A stretch of 64,000 nucleotides of DNA, from assembly GCA_002331385.1 (NCBI GenBank), contig DCYB01000009.1, forward strand, positions 1 to 64,000, in the 5' to 3' direction. This document shows, piece by piece, positions 1 to 13,295 of the stretch (within the stretch, counting starts at the first letter, position 1; each line of letters opens with the position of its first letter). The translations under genes were made by a program, and so were the position numbers. The stretch comes from Comamonadaceae bacterium UBA2121. Lineage in GTDB: Bacteria; Pseudomonadota; Gammaproteobacteria; Burkholderiales; Burkholderiaceae_C. The notes beneath the pieces were generated by a model. It was not told where the DNA came from. It did no database searches and was given only the letters and a program-made list of their open reading frames with translations.

Positions 1-62
1 TCGCCATCCGCGAAGGCGGCCGTACCGTGGGCGCTGGCGTGGTTGCCAAGATCATTGCGTAA
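1..62 (+). CDS. tuf: Elongation factor Tu, C-terminal end only
   Basis: The window opens inside a gene whose last codons read AIREGGRTVGAGVVAKIIA before a TAA stop at 60–62. This is the conserved end of EF-Tu domain 3, the GTPase that delivers aminoacyl-tRNA to the ribosome. The reading frame starts at base 3. Its position just before tRNA-Trp, secE and nusG is the usual place of the second tuf copy (tufB) in proteobacteria; which copy it is cannot be proven from 19 residues. Confidence 0.93.
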   Translation, partial: AIREGGRTVGAGVVAKIIA

Positions 63-75
63 TTCGTGAGATCGT

Positions 76-151
76 AGGGGTATAGCTCAATTGGCAGAGC
101 GTCGGTCTCCAAAACCGAAGGTTGTAGGTTCGATTCCTACTGCCCCTGCCA
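76..151 (+). tRNA. trpT: tRNA-Trp (anticodon CCA)
   Basis: A 76-base cloverleaf with encoded 3' CCA. The acceptor stem AGGGGTA... pairs with the ...TGCCCCT end, the anticodon loop is CTCCAAA with anticodon CCA, and the T-loop is TTCGATT. It sits between tuf and secE, the conserved location in many proteobacteria, and is probably cotranscribed with tuf. Confidence 0.97.
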
Positions 152-171
152 CCTGATGGTGGTAACCAAAC

Positions 172-196
172 AAGCCCGCCAAACCTTGGCGGGCTT
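172..196 (+). terminator. Hairpin between tRNA-Trp and secE
   Basis: A perfect 9-bp stem (AAGCCCGCC / GGCGGGCTT) with a 7-base loop lies 20 bases after the tRNA. There is only a short T tract after it, so it may be a weak terminator or a tRNA 3'-processing and stability element that separates the tuf–tRNA transcript from secE–nusG. Confidence 0.55.
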
Positions 197-241
197 CGGC
201 GTCTTGTGAGATGCCGGAACAAGGAATGATTGCAGTCTCTT

Positions 242-625
242 ATGGCCACTTCTCAGGTTGAAACGGTAAGTACTGGTGCTGACAAGGCGAAGATCGCGCT
301 TGCCGGCGCGTTGGTGCTTGCCGCTATTGCTGGTTTTTATCTGCTCTCCAAGCACGGTCCGCTGGTTCAGTGGGGTGTTTTGCTGGCGGGTCTGGTAGCA
401 GCCGTTGTGGTGTTCCTGGTGTCGGAGCCGGGTCGTCAGTTTGTGGGCTTTGCACGCGATGCGTGGAAGGAAGTGCACAAGGTCGTCTGGCCCACCCGCA
501 AGGAAGCACTGCAGATGACGGGCTATGTCTTCGCCTTCGTGGTGGTCATGGCGCTGTTCTTGTGGTTTACGGACAAGACCCTTGAGTGGGTTTTGTACGA
601 TCTGATTCTGGGCTGGAGGAAGTAA
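242..625 (+). CDS. secE: Protein translocase subunit SecE
   Basis: SecE is the small essential subunit that clamps SecY in the inner-membrane SecYEG channel. The 127-residue product has three predicted membrane segments (about 17–36, 45–64 and 95–120), as in the long E. coli-type SecE, and the conserved cytoplasmic amphipathic stretch FARDAWKEVHKVVWPTRKEA between the second and third. The ATG at 242 was chosen because it gives the usual betaproteobacterial N-terminus. An in-frame TTG at 230 would add four residues but lies only 3 bases from the AAGGAA at 221–226. nusG follows after 3 bases, so the two are cotranscribed. Confidence 0.95.
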   Translation: MATSQVETVSTGADKAKIALAGALVLAAIAGFYLLSKHGPLVQWGVLLAGLVAAVVVFLVSEPGRQFVGFARDAWKEVHKVVWPTRKEALQMTGYVFAFVVVMALFLWFTDKTLEWVLYDLILGWRK

Positions 626-628
626 CTG

Positions 629-1225
629 ATGACTGATGACGCCGTTGAGAATACGGGCGCCGAGTCGGCGACTCCTGTCGGTTCTGGCAATCCGGATCTG
701 CGTTGGTACATCGTTCACGCCTACTCCGGAATGGAGAAGGCGGTAGAGCGCAACATCACCGAGCGCATTTCGCGCGCGGGCATGCAGGATAAGTTCGGTC
801 GCATTCTGGTGCCGACCGAAGAAGTCGTCGAGATGAAGAACGGCCAGCGCAAGACGACCGAGCGTCGCCTGTTTCCTGGCTACGTGTTCGTCGAAATGGT
901 CATGGAAGACGACACATGGCACCTGGTCAAGCACACCAGCAAGGTCACTGGCTTTGTGGGTGGTGCAAAAAACCGTCCGGCACCGATCTCTGAAGAAGAA
1001 GTGCAGAAGATCGTGAGCCAGATGGAGCAGGGCACTGACAAGCCGCGTCACAAGGTCGAGTTCACCGTGGGTGAATTGGTGCGCGTCAAGGAAGGCCCGT
1101 TCACCGACTTCAATGGTTCGGTGGAAGAAGTCAATTACGAAAAGAACCGCCTGCGCGTGTCCGTCATGATTTTCGGACGCTCTACGCCGGTGGAACTGGA
1201 ATTCGCTCAAGTCGAAAAGACCTGA
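629..1225 (+). CDS. nusG: Transcription termination/antitermination protein NusG
   Basis: NusG binds the RNA polymerase clamp, raises processivity, and links polymerase to Rho or to ribosomal protein S10. The 198-residue protein has the N-terminal NGN domain (about 25–130, with WYIVHAYSGME and LFPGYVFVEM) and a C-terminal KOW domain (about 145–198, with GELVRVKEGPFTDFNG). An N-terminal extension of about 20 residues rich in acidic and small residues is typical of this family branch. A GGAGGA ribosome site at 615–620, inside the end of secE, serves the ATG. Confidence 0.98.
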   Translation: MTDDAVENTGAESATPVGSGNPDLRWYIVHAYSGMEKAVERNITERISRAGMQDKFGRILVPTEEVVEMKNGQRKTTERRLFPGYVFVEMVMEDDTWHLVKHTSKVTGFVGGAKNRPAPISEEEVQKIVSQMEQGTDKPRHKVEFTVGELVRVKEGPFTDFNGSVEEVNYEKNRLRVSVMIFGRSTPVELEFAQVEKT

Positions 1226-1352
1226 GTCTTGTTGGAAATGTGAGTCGTTGCGTTTCAGCTCCGCAACGGCAATCACTTGTTTTGAGCTGCAACCCCGGGG
1301 AGCCTTTCTTGCTTGTGCAGGCAAGGCGTTATGACCCGCAAGGAAATTAGCC

Positions 1353-1784
1353 ATGGCGAAAAAAATCGTCGGCTTTATCAAGCTGCAAGTGCCAGCTGGT
1401 AAGGCAAATCCATCTCCTCCAATCGGTCCAGCGCTGGGTCAGCGCGGTCTGAACATCATGGAGTTCTGCAAGGCATTCAATGCGCAGACTCAAGGTGTTG
1501 AGCCAGGTCTGCCACTGCCTGTGGTGATCACGGCTTTTGCTGACAAGAGCTTCACGTTCGTCATCAAGACCCCTCCCGCAACGGTCCTCATCAAGAAGGC
1601 CATCAAGCTGGACAAGGGTTCTTCGAACGCACTGAAGGACAAGGTCGGCAAGATCACTCGCGCACAGCTCGAGGAAATCGCCAAGACCAAGCTGAAGGAC
1701 ATGAACGCCGCTGACGTTGACGCCGCTGTGCGTACTTTGGCAGGTTCGGCCCGCTCCATGGGCGTGACGGTGGAGGGACTGTAA
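1353..1784 (+). CDS. rplK: 50S ribosomal protein L11
   Basis: L11 forms the GTPase-associated centre of the large subunit with 23S rRNA. The 143-residue product has the N-terminal domain with the proline-rich thiostrepton-site segment (SPPIGPALGQRGLNIMEFC) and the C-terminal RNA-binding domain ending in RTLAGSARSMGVTVEG. The AAGGAAAT at about 1340 is its ribosome site. Together with rplA, one base downstream, it forms the L11 operon, classically repressed by L1 binding to the leader; a 127-base leader is present (1226–1352). Confidence 0.98.
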   Translation: MAKKIVGFIKLQVPAGKANPSPPIGPALGQRGLNIMEFCKAFNAQTQGVEPGLPLPVVITAFADKSFTFVIKTPPATVLIKKAIKLDKGSSNALKDKVGKITRAQLEEIAKTKLKDMNAADVDAAVRTLAGSARSMGVTVEGL

Positions 1785-1785
1785 G

Positions 1786-2481
1786 ATGGCAAAGCTGACC
1801 AAGAAACAAAAGGCGCTCGAGGGCAAGGTTGACAGCATGAAGCTGTACGCATTCGCTGACGCAGTGGCGCTGGTGAAGGAAGCCGCTACGGCCAAGTTCG
1901 ACGAGTCCATCGACGTTGCAGTGCAACTCGGCGTGGACGCCAAGAAGTCGGATCAGGTGGTGCGTGGCGCCGTCGTTCTGCCTCACGGCACCGGCAAGAC
2001 CACTCGCGTGGCTGTGTTCGCCCAGGGCGCCAAGGCTGAAGAAGCCAAGGCTGCTGGTGCTGACATCGTCGGCATGGACGACCTGGCTGCCCAAGTGAAG
2101 GCTGGCGACATGCCTTTCGACGTGGTGATCGCTGCTCCCGACGCGATGCGTGTGGTGGGTACGCTGGGCCAGATCCTGGGCCCACGTGGCCTGATGCCTA
2201 ACCCCAAGGTGGGCACGGTGACTCCTGACGTGGCTACGGCGGTGAAGAACGCCAAGGCGGGTCAGATCCAGTTCCGCGTGGACAAGGCCGGCATTATTCA
2301 CGGCACGATCGGTCGTCGTTCGTTCGACAACGACAAGCTGCAAGGCAACCTGGCGGCTCTGATCGACGCTCTGAACAAGGCCAAGCCTGCTTCGAGCAAG
2401 GGCGTTTACCTGCGCAAGGTGGCAGTGTCTTCGACGATGGGCGTTGGCGTCCGCGTGGATACACAAACCATCGCAGCGTAA
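1786..2481 (+). CDS. rplA: 50S ribosomal protein L1
   Basis: L1 binds 23S rRNA at the mobile L1 stalk and, in studied bacteria, represses translation of its own rplKA mRNA. The 231-residue length and the segments VVLPHGTGKT and ILGPRGLMPNPKVGTVT are diagnostic. Its ATG starts one base after the rplK stop, which implies translational coupling. Confidence 0.98.
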   Translation: MAKLTKKQKALEGKVDSMKLYAFADAVALVKEAATAKFDESIDVAVQLGVDAKKSDQVVRGAVVLPHGTGKTTRVAVFAQGAKAEEAKAAGADIVGMDDLAAQVKAGDMPFDVVIAAPDAMRVVGTLGQILGPRGLMPNPKVGTVTPDVATAVKNAKAGQIQFRVDKAGIIHGTIGRRSFDNDKLQGNLAALIDALNKAKPASSKGVYLRKVAVSSTMGVGVRVDTQTIAA

Positions 2482-2729
2482 TTGCTTTGAAATCTTTGGG
2501 CTGCGCTTACCCGTAGCCCAATGTGGTGGGTCGGCACTGCTTTCGGGTGGTGCCGGGTCATCCAAGACCGTTGGTGTGCAGACACGCTGCACTTAAATCA
2601 TGTGACGCCAACGCAGATGGCGATCCCGCTGCAGATGGACAAAAGAAATTTTTTCCTAAAACAGTTGGTCGCTGAAACCTAAGCGCGCACCGAGAACTTG
2701 TTCAAAGTGCGCATATGAAGGAGTAGACC
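2482..2729 (+). promoter_or_regulatory. Candidate L10 leader between rplA and rplJ
   Basis: This 248-base non-coding stretch carries several hairpins: TTGGGCT/AGCCCAA near 2496–2522, GGCAC/GTGCC near 2533–2554, and a GTGCAG/CTGCAC pair near 2575–2592. The position directly before rplJ is where the L10(L12)4 autoregulatory mRNA leader lies in many bacteria. The assignment rests on position and general structure; I did not match a covariance model. A promoter for rplJL may also be present but no clear −35/−10 pair was seen. Confidence 0.45.
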
Positions 2730-3236
2730 TTGAGTCTTAATCGCAGTGAGAAAGAAGCGGTCATCAATGAAGTGACCAGCCTCGCCGCTAAAGCTCAAAC
2801 GCTGGTGATCGCGGAATACCGTGGCATCACGGTCGCTGACATGACCAAACTGCGCGTTTCCGCACGCGGCCAGGGTGTGAGCCTGAGTGTTCTGAAGAAC
2901 ACGCTGGCACGCCGTGCCGTGGCTGGTGGCCAGTTTGAAGTGGTGGCAGACCAGATGACCGGTCCTCTGATCTATGGCTTCTCCGAAGACGCTGTGGCCG
3001 CCGCCAAGGTGGTGGCCGATTTCGCGAAGACCAACGACAAGTTGGTGATTCGCGGCGGCGCTTTCGCAGGCAAGGCCCTGGATGTGAACGGCGTTAAGGA
3101 ACTGGCAAGCATTCCCTCCAAGGAAGTGTTGCTGGCTCAGCTGTGTGGCTTGCTCATGTCGCCCATCTCGCGTACGGCCGTTGTGCTGGGCGCTTTGGCG
3201 GCAAAGAAGGGCGAAGGCGAAGCTGCAGCTGCTTAA
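2730..3236 (+). CDS. rplJ: 50S ribosomal protein L10
   Basis: L10 anchors the L7/L12 dimers to the ribosomal stalk base. The 168-residue product starts MSLNRSEKEAVINEV and contains the conserved AEYRGITVADMTKLR segment. The start codon is TTG at 2730, supported by a strong AAGGAG at 2718–2723 with good spacing and by the family N-terminus. No better ATG exists. An alanine/glutamate-rich C-terminus follows the L12-binding helix. The operon continues with rplL. Confidence 0.96.
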   Translation: MSLNRSEKEAVINEVTSLAAKAQTLVIAEYRGITVADMTKLRVSARGQGVSLSVLKNTLARRAVAGGQFEVVADQMTGPLIYGFSEDAVAAAKVVADFAKTNDKLVIRGGAFAGKALDVNGVKELASIPSKEVLLAQLCGLLMSPISRTAVVLGALAAKKGEGEAAAA

Positions 3237-3287
3237 TTTGAAAAGCACGCAGTTATCCCCATATAAACCAATTGTTAGGAAATCAAA

Positions 3288-3665
3288 ATGGCATTCGATA
3301 AAGACGCATTCTTGACCGCGCTGGACAGCATGACGGTTCTGGAACTCAATGACCTGGTGAAGGCTATTGAAGAGAAGTTCGGCGTGTCCGCCGCTGCTAT
3401 GGCTGCTCCCGCTGCTGGCGGTGCTGCTGGTGGCGCTGCTGCTGCTGAAGAGAAGACTGAATTCAACCTGGTGCTGCTGGAAGCTGGCTCTAACAAGGTT
3501 GGCGTGATCAAGGCCGTGCGTGAAATCACTGGTCTGGGCCTGAAGGAAGCCAAGGACATGGTTGACGGCGCTCCCAAGACGCTGAAGGAAGCTATGCCCA
3601 AGGCCGACGCTGAAGCAGCTGCCAAGAAGCTGACCGAAGCTGGTGCTAAGGCTGAACTGAAGTAA
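3288..3665 (+). CDS. rplL: 50S ribosomal protein L7/L12
   Basis: L7/L12 is the multicopy acidic stalk protein that recruits translational GTPases. The 125-residue protein has the N-terminal dimerisation region, an alanine/glycine-rich hinge (about 38–54) and the globular C-terminal domain with GSNKVGVIKAVREITGLGLKEAKDMV. TTAGGAAAT upstream is the ribosome site. It ends the rplJL unit before a strong hairpin and a 391-base gap to rpoB. Confidence 0.98.
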   Translation: MAFDKDAFLTALDSMTVLELNDLVKAIEEKFGVSAAAMAAPAAGGAAGGAAAAEEKTEFNLVLLEAGSNKVGVIKAVREITGLGLKEAKDMVDGAPKTLKEAMPKADAEAAAKKLTEAGAKAELK

Positions 3666-3681
3666 TTCTTTCAGTTTGAAG

Positions 3682-3715
3682 GGCTGGAGGCTCCCAAAAA
3701 GGGCCTCCAGCCTTT
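3682..3715 (+). terminator. rplL–rpoB attenuator hairpin
   Basis: A perfect 10-bp stem (GGCTGGAGGC at 3682–3691 with GCCTCCAGCC at 3703–3712) and an 11-base A-rich loop, followed by TTT. It lies 17 bases after the rplL stop. In E. coli a partial terminator at the same place lets only a fraction of ribosomal-protein transcripts continue into rpoBC, and this is the likely role here. Confidence 0.8.
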
Positions 3716-3765
3716 GGCGCTTCTAGCTGTCGGCTTTGTCTGCCAGCACGAGTGCGCCAAGTCTG

Positions 3766-3785
3766 ACGACCGCCCCGGTCGTTTT
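3766..3785 (+). terminator. Second hairpin in the rplL–rpoB gap
   Basis: A short GC-rich stem (CGACCG / CGGTCG, 3767–3772 with 3776–3781, loop CCC) is followed directly by TTTTG. It could be a second attenuator or a terminator. The remaining 270 bases before rpoB hold no gene; a promoter there is possible but was not recognised. Confidence 0.5.
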
Positions 3786-4056
3786 GTCGTCAGATAAAGG
3801 TGGTAATTTGGGGTAGTGACGTCCGGCTGGTTTCAAGCCGTACAGAGCGCACCAGAAAGCGGTTGGGTACGTATTGCGTACTCTAACCTTTTTCTAGTGC
3901 CTTCTGATTCAACCGACAGCAGAAGGCGCCTTGGTTCGGGCGATGTGCAACGCATCGCCGTCCGCCATGGTTGGTAGTGGCCAACCGCCAAGCCTACAAG
4001 TTCGCCTTGTAGGGCAGTCGTCGAAGACCAGTTTCATGTCTTTGCCTGGAGATCTC

Positions 4057-8181
<4,125 letters not shown>

Positions 8182-8204
8182 GAAATTGAAAAGGAAAGAG
8201 TCAC

Positions 8205-11200
8205 ATGAAATCGCTACTCGACCTGTTCAAGCAATTCACGCCCGATGAGCATTTCGATGCCATCAAGATCGGCATGGCTTCGCCCGAGAAGATCCGTTCG
8301 TGGTCTTTCGGTGAAGTGAAGAAGCCCGAGACGATCAACTACCGCACGTTCAAGCCTGAGCGCGACGGTCTGTTCTGCGCCAAGATCTTCGGCCCGATCA
8401 AGGACTACGAGTGCCTGTGCGGCAAGTACAAGCGCCTGAAGCACCGCGGAGTGATCTGCGAGAAGTGCGGCGTTGAAGTCACGCAGACCAAGGTGCGTCG
8501 CGAGCGCATGGGTCACATCGACCTGGCCGCGCCCTGCGCCCACATCTGGTTCCTGAAGTCGCTGCCGTCGCGTCTGGGCCTGGTGCTCGACATGACGCTG
8601 CGCGACATCGAGCGCGTGCTGTACTTCGAAGCCTATGTGGTGACCGACCCCGGCATGACCCCGCTGAAGAAGTTCAGCATCATGAGCGAGGACGACTACG
8701 ACGCCAAGCGCAAGGAATACGGCGATGAGTTCATCGCCAAGATGGGCGCGGAAGGTATCAAGGACCTGCTGGAGAACATCGACATCGATCTCGAAATCGA
8801 GAAGCTGCGCGGTGATCTGACCGGCTCCGAAGTCAAGGTCAAGAAGAACGCCAAGCGCCTGAAGGTGCTTGAGGCGTTCAAGAAGTCCGGCATCAAGCCC
8901 GAGTGGATGGTGCTGGAAGTGCTGCCCGTGCTGCCCCCGGACCTGCGTCCGCTGGTGCCGCTGGATGGTGGCCGCTTCGCGACGTCCGACCTGAACGACC
9001 TGTATCGCCGCGTCATCAACCGCAACTCGCGTCTGCGCCGCCTGCTGGAGCTGAAGGCTCCGGAGATCATCGCGCGCAACGAAAAGCGTATGTTGCAGGA
9101 AGCAGTGGACTCGCTGCTGGACAACGGCCGTCGCGGCAAGGCGATGACCGGTGCGAACAAGCGTGCCCTCAAGTCGCTGGCCGACATGATCAAGGGTAAG
9201 AGCGGTCGTTTCCGTCAGAACTTGCTGGGCAAGCGCGTGGACTACTCCGGTCGTTCCGTGATTACCGTGGGTCCTTACCTCAAGCTGCACCAGTGCGGTC
9301 TGCCCAAGCTGATGGCGCTGGAGCTGTTCAAGCCATTCATCTTCTCGCGCCTCGAAGCGATGGGCATCGCCACGACCATCAAGGCCGCCAAGAAGGAAGT
9401 GGAAGCCGGCACGCCCGTCGTGTGGGACATCCTGGAAGAGGTCATCAAGGAGCACCCGGTCATGCTGAACCGTGCTCCGACGCTGCACCGTCTGGGCATT
9501 CAGGCGTTCGAGCCGATCCTCATCGAAGGCAAGGCCATCCAGCTGCACCCGCTGGTCTGCGCTGCGTTCAACGCCGACTTCGACGGTGACCAGATGGCCG
9601 TTCACGTTCCGCTGTCGGTGGAAGCACAACTGGAAGCCCGCACACTGATGCTGGCCTCCAACAACGTGCTGTTCCCCGCATCGGGCGAGCCCTCCATCGT
9701 TCCTTCGCAGGACGTGGTGCTGGGTCTGTATCACGCCACGCGTGACAAGATCAACGGCAAGGGCGAAGGCATGGTGTTCTCCGACATCGGCGAAGTGCAG
9801 CGCGCACTGGACGCCGGTGAAGTGGAACTGGCGGCACGCATCAACGTGCGCCTGACCGAGTGGACCAAGAACAAGGCCACGGGCGAATTCGAGCCCGAGA
9901 CCAAGCTCGTGGAAACCACCGTGGGCCGTGCGCTGCTGTCGGAAATCCTGCCCAAGGGCCTGGCGTTCTCGAACCTGAACAAGGCGCTGAAGAAGAAGGA
10001 AATTTCCAAGCTGATCAACGCCAGCTTCCGCAAGTGCGGCCTGAAGGAAACCGTGGTGTTTGCAGACAAACTGCTGCAAAACGGCTTCCGTCTGGCGACA
10101 CACGCCGGTATCTCGATCTGCGTGGACGACATGCTCGTGCCGCCGCAGAAGGCCGAGATCATCGGTCGCGCCGAGAAGGAAGTGAAGGAGATCGAGCAGC
10201 AGTACGTCTCCGGTCTCGTGACCGCTGGCGAGCGCTACAACAAGGTGGTGGACATCTGGGGCAAGGCCGGTGACGAAGTCTCCAAGGTCATGATGCAGCA
10301 GTTGGCCAAGCAAAAGACCACGGACCGCCACGGCAACGAAGTCGATCAGGAATCGTTCAACTCGATCTACATGATGGCCGACTCCGGCGCCCGCGGTTCC
10401 GCAGCGCAGATTCGCCAGCTCGCCGGTATGCGTGGCCTGATGGCCAAGCCGGACGGCTCGATCATCGAGACGCCGATTACCGCGAACTTCCGCGAAGGCC
10501 TGAACGTGTTGCAGTACTTCATCTCCACCCACGGTGCCCGTAAGGGTCTGGCGGACACGGCGTTGAAGACCGCGAACTCGGGTTACCTGACACGTCGTCT
10601 GGTGGACGTGACGCAGGACCTCGTCGTGAACGAAGAGGACTGCGGCACGCACAACGGCTCGCTCATGCGCGCCATCGTCGAAGGCGGTGAAGTCATCGAA
10701 TCGCTGCGCGACCGTATCCTCGGCCGCGTGGCTGCCGAAGACGTGCTGCACCCCGAAACCCGCGCCGTGCTGGTGCCTGCCGGCACGATGCTGGAAGAAG
10801 ATCTCATCGAAGAGATCGAAGCCCAGGGTGTGGACGAGGTGAAGGTGCGCACCGCGCTGACCTGCGAAACGCGCTATGGCCTGTGCGCCAAGTGCTACGG
10901 CCGTGACCTGGGTCGCGGTGGCCTGATCAATCTCGGCGAAGCCGTGGGTGTGATCGCTGCCCAGTCGATCGGTGAGCCTGGCACGCAGCTGACCATGCGT
11001 ACGTTCCACATCGGTGGTGCGGCTTCGCGTGCGGCAGTGGCGTCCAACGTGGAAGCCAAGTCGAACGGTTCGATCAGCTTCAACAGCACGATGCGCTATG
11101 TGACCAACACCAAGGGTGAGCTGGTCGTGATTTCGCGTTCCGGCGAAATCGTCATCAGCGACAACGGCCGCGAGCGTGAGCGGCACAAGGTGCCTTACGG

Positions 11201-12440
11201 TGCCACGCTGACCGTGAAGGCCGATCAGGCCATCAAGGCAGGCCAGATCCTTGCGAACTGGGACCCGCTGACTCGCCCGATCATTACCGAATACGCTGGT
11301 CAGGTGAAGTTCGAGAACGTCGAAGAAGGTCTGACCGTGGCCAAGCAGGTCGACGAAGTGACCGGTCTGTCCACGCTGGTGGTGATCGATCCGAAGCGTC
11401 GCGGCTCGGCCAAGGTGGTGCGTCCGCAGGTCAAGCTGATCGATGCCAGCGGCCAGGAAGTGAAGATCCCCGGCACCGACCACTCGGTGACGATCGGCTT
11501 CCAGGTTGGCGCGCTGATCCAGGTGCGCGACGGTCAGGACGTGGGCCCCGGCGAAGTGCTGGCCCGTATCCCGGTCGAAGGTCAGAAGACCCGCGACATT
11601 ACCGGCGGTCTGCCACGTGTGGCGGAACTGTTCGAAGCCCGTTCGCCCAAGGACAAGGGCATGCTGGCAGAGATGACCGGCACGATCTCGTTCGGTAAGG
11701 AAACCAAGGGCAAGGTTCGTCTGCAGATCACCGATCCGGAAGGCAAGGTGTGGGACGAGCTCGTGCCCAAGGAAAAGAACGTGCTGGTGCACGAAGGCCA
11801 GGTGGTCAACAAGGGCGAACTTGTGGTGGACGGCCCCGCAGATCCGCAGGACATCCTGCGCCTGCTGGGTATCGAGGAACTCTCGCGCTACATCGTCGAT
11901 GAAGTGCAGGACGTGTACCGACTCCAGGGTGTGAAGATCAACGACAAGCACATCGAGGTGATCGTTCGCCAGATGCTGCGCCGCGTCGTGGTCGAGAACC
12001 CGGGCGAGTCCACCTACATCGCTGGCGAGCAGGTCGAGCGTTCGGAAATCCTCAACACGAACGAAGAACTGCAAAAGGACGGCAAGATTCCGGCAACGTA
12101 CTCCAACATCCTGTTGGGTATCACGAAGGCATCGCTGTCGACCGACTCGTTCATCTCGGCGGCTTCCTTCCAGGAAACCACCCGCGTGCTCACCGAGGCT
12201 GCCATCATGGGCAAGCGCGACGAGCTGCGTGGTCTGAAGGAAAACGTCATCGTGGGTCGTCTGATCCCCGCTGGTACGGGTCTGGCCTATCACCAGGCAC
12301 GCAAGGCCAAGGACGCCATGGACGAGGCCGAGCGCCGCGCCATCGCCGAAGCCGAAGCGGCTGAGCTGGAAACAGCCGGTGACGTGGACAGCTCCGCCGA
12401 GGCCACCGCGCAGGACGAAGGTGCTGCCGCCGCCGATTGA
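8205..12440 (+). CDS. rpoC: DNA-directed RNA polymerase subunit beta'
   Basis: RpoC carries the catalytic magnesium site of RNA polymerase. The 1411-residue protein has the N-terminal zinc ribbon (CLCGKY...CEKCG, about residues 70–88), the invariant active-site loop NADFDGDQM, the second zinc site (CETRYGLCAKCYGR) and the trigger-loop region. The C-terminus has an acidic/alanine-rich extension of about 35 residues. AAGGAAAGAG precedes the ATG. It is the last gene of the rpoBC unit and is followed by a strong terminator. Confidence 0.99.
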   Translation: MKSLLDLFKQFTPDEHFDAIKIGMASPEKIRSWSFGEVKKPETINYRTFKPERDGLFCAKIFGPIKDYECLCGKYKRLKHRGVICEKCGVEVTQTKVRRERMGHIDLAAPCAHIWFLKSLPSRLGLVLDMTLRDIERVLYFEAYVVTDPGMTPLKKFSIMSEDDYDAKRKEYGDEFIAKMGAEGIKDLLENIDIDLEIEKLRGDLTGSEVKVKKNAKRLKVLEAFKKSGIKPEWMVLEVLPVLPPDLRPLVPLDGGRFATSDLNDLYRRVINRNSRLRRLLELKAPEIIARNEKRMLQEAVDSLLDNGRRGKAMTGANKRALKSLADMIKGKSGRFRQNLLGKRVDYSGRSVITVGPYLKLHQCGLPKLMALELFKPFIFSRLEAMGIATTIKAAKKEVEAGTPVVWDILEEVIKEHPVMLNRAPTLHRLGIQAFEPILIEGKAIQLHPLVCAAFNADFDGDQMAVHVPLSVEAQLEARTLMLASNNVLFPASGEPSIVPSQDVVLGLYHATRDKINGKGEGMVFSDIGEVQRALDAGEVELAARINVRLTEWTKNKATGEFEPETKLVETTVGRALLSEILPKGLAFSNLNKALKKKEISKLINASFRKCGLKETVVFADKLLQNGFRLATHAGISICVDDMLVPPQKAEIIGRAEKEVKEIEQQYVSGLVTAGERYNKVVDIWGKAGDEVSKVMMQQLAKQKTTDRHGNEVDQESFNSIYMMADSGARGSAAQIRQLAGMRGLMAKPDGSIIETPITANFREGLNVLQYFISTHGARKGLADTALKTANSGYLTRRLVDVTQDLVVNEEDCGTHNGSLMRAIVEGGEVIESLRDRILGRVAAEDVLHPETRAVLVPAGTMLEEDLIEEIEAQGVDEVKVRTALTCETRYGLCAKCYGRDLGRGGLINLGEAVGVIAAQSIGEPGTQLTMRTFHIGGAASRAAVASNVEAKSNGSISFNSTMRYVTNTKGELVVISRSGEIVISDNGRERERHKVPYGATLTVKADQAIKAGQILANWDPLTRPIITEYAGQVKFENVEEGLTVAKQVDEVTGLSTLVVIDPKRRGSAKVVRPQVKLIDASGQEVKIPGTDHSVTIGFQVGALIQVRDGQDVGPGEVLARIPVEGQKTRDITGGLPRVAELFEARSPKDKGMLAEMTGTISFGKETKGKVRLQITDPEGKVWDELVPKEKNVLVHEGQVVNKGELVVDGPADPQDILRLLGIEELSRYIVDEVQDVYRLQGVKINDKHIEVIVRQMLRRVVVENPGESTYIAGEQVERSEILNTNEELQKDGKIPATYSNILLGITKASLSTDSFISAASFQETTRVLTEAAIMGKRDELRGLKENVIVGRLIPAGTGLAYHQARKAKDAMDEAERRAIAEAEAAELETAGDVDSSAEATAQDEGAAAAD

Positions 12441-12500
12441 GCGTAACGCTTCATCACAAGCTCGTGGGTTCTTCTACATCTGAATGAAACCTGCTTGGCT

Positions 12501-12550
12501 AAACTCCCGCCCTGCTGTGCAATGCACATGTGGTGCGGGAGTTTTCTTTT
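12501..12550 (+). terminator. rpoC intrinsic terminator
   Basis: A perfect 10-bp stem (AAACTCCCGC at 12501–12510 with GCGGGAGTTT at 12535–12544) is followed by TCTTTT. The 24-base loop contains its own TGTGCA/TGCACA pairing. This ends the rpoBC transcript. Confidence 0.9.
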
Positions 12551-12650
12551 ATGGCCCGCCAGCACAGCGCCCCGGCCTTGGCTGGCGGCACTCACGCATG
12601 TGACGCAGGGCGTCGCATTTCTTTAGCAAGATTCAACCGGATCGCCATCT

Positions 12651-13223
12651 ATGTATCTGACGGGCTGGCTCATTGCTCTGGCCATAGTGTTGTTTTGGGC
12701 GGTAGGCGCATACAACCGCCTTGTGCGCATGCGCTCGGCCGCCATTCAGGCTTTTGGCGCGCTGGATGCCGAACTGTTGCGACGCACCGCGCTGCTGGGT
12801 GAATACGATGCCGTGGTGAGCGGCCCGCGCCTGCCACAGGACGCGCAGATGCACGATGCGCTGCGTGCGTCGGGTACGCAGTACGCGGCCTCGCTGGCCG
12901 TGCTGCGCGCGCATCCGCTGGATGTCAACGCGGCGACGGCGCTGAAAGCCGCCGCCAAGGTACTGGAGGCAGCATGGAACGCGCTGGTGCAGGCGTCACA
13001 GCAGCCCCCGGCGGTAGAGCAAGACAGTGAAGACAAGTGCATTCAACCCTCCACCGAAGCACTGGCATCGCTGATTGAGCGTTGCGAGATGCAACACACG
13101 CAGATTGACCATTCCACGCGCCAATTCAATAAGGCGGTGGAGCTTTACAACCGGGCAGTGACGCAGTTCCCGGCCAGCATGCTGGCATCGGTATTTGGCT
13201 TCAAGCCCGCTCATATGCTGTGA
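12651..13223 (+). CDS. LemA-like membrane protein, divergent
   Basis: The 190-residue protein has one N-terminal membrane segment (about 3–22) followed by YNRLVRMR, then a long helical region. It ends with FNKAVELYNRAVTQFPASMLASVFGF, which closely follows the LemA family end pattern (YN.AV..YN..I..FP....A..FGF). The middle deviates from canonical LemA: the usual RRxDLIPNLV segment is replaced by LRRTALLGEYDAV. LemA proteins are envelope proteins of unclear function. It stands alone between the rpoC terminator and rsmB. Confidence 0.7.
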   Translation: MYLTGWLIALAIVLFWAVGAYNRLVRMRSAAIQAFGALDAELLRRTALLGEYDAVVSGPRLPQDAQMHDALRASGTQYAASLAVLRAHPLDVNAATALKAAAKVLEAAWNALVQASQQPPAVEQDSEDKCIQPSTEALASLIERCEMQHTQIDHSTRQFNKAVELYNRAVTQFPASMLASVFGFKPAHML

Positions 13224-13295
13224 TGCTTGATGGGTATCAAGAGTCGCCTTGGCATACGGGCGCGCTCTGATAGCCATCCGGGATTTTTCGAATTT

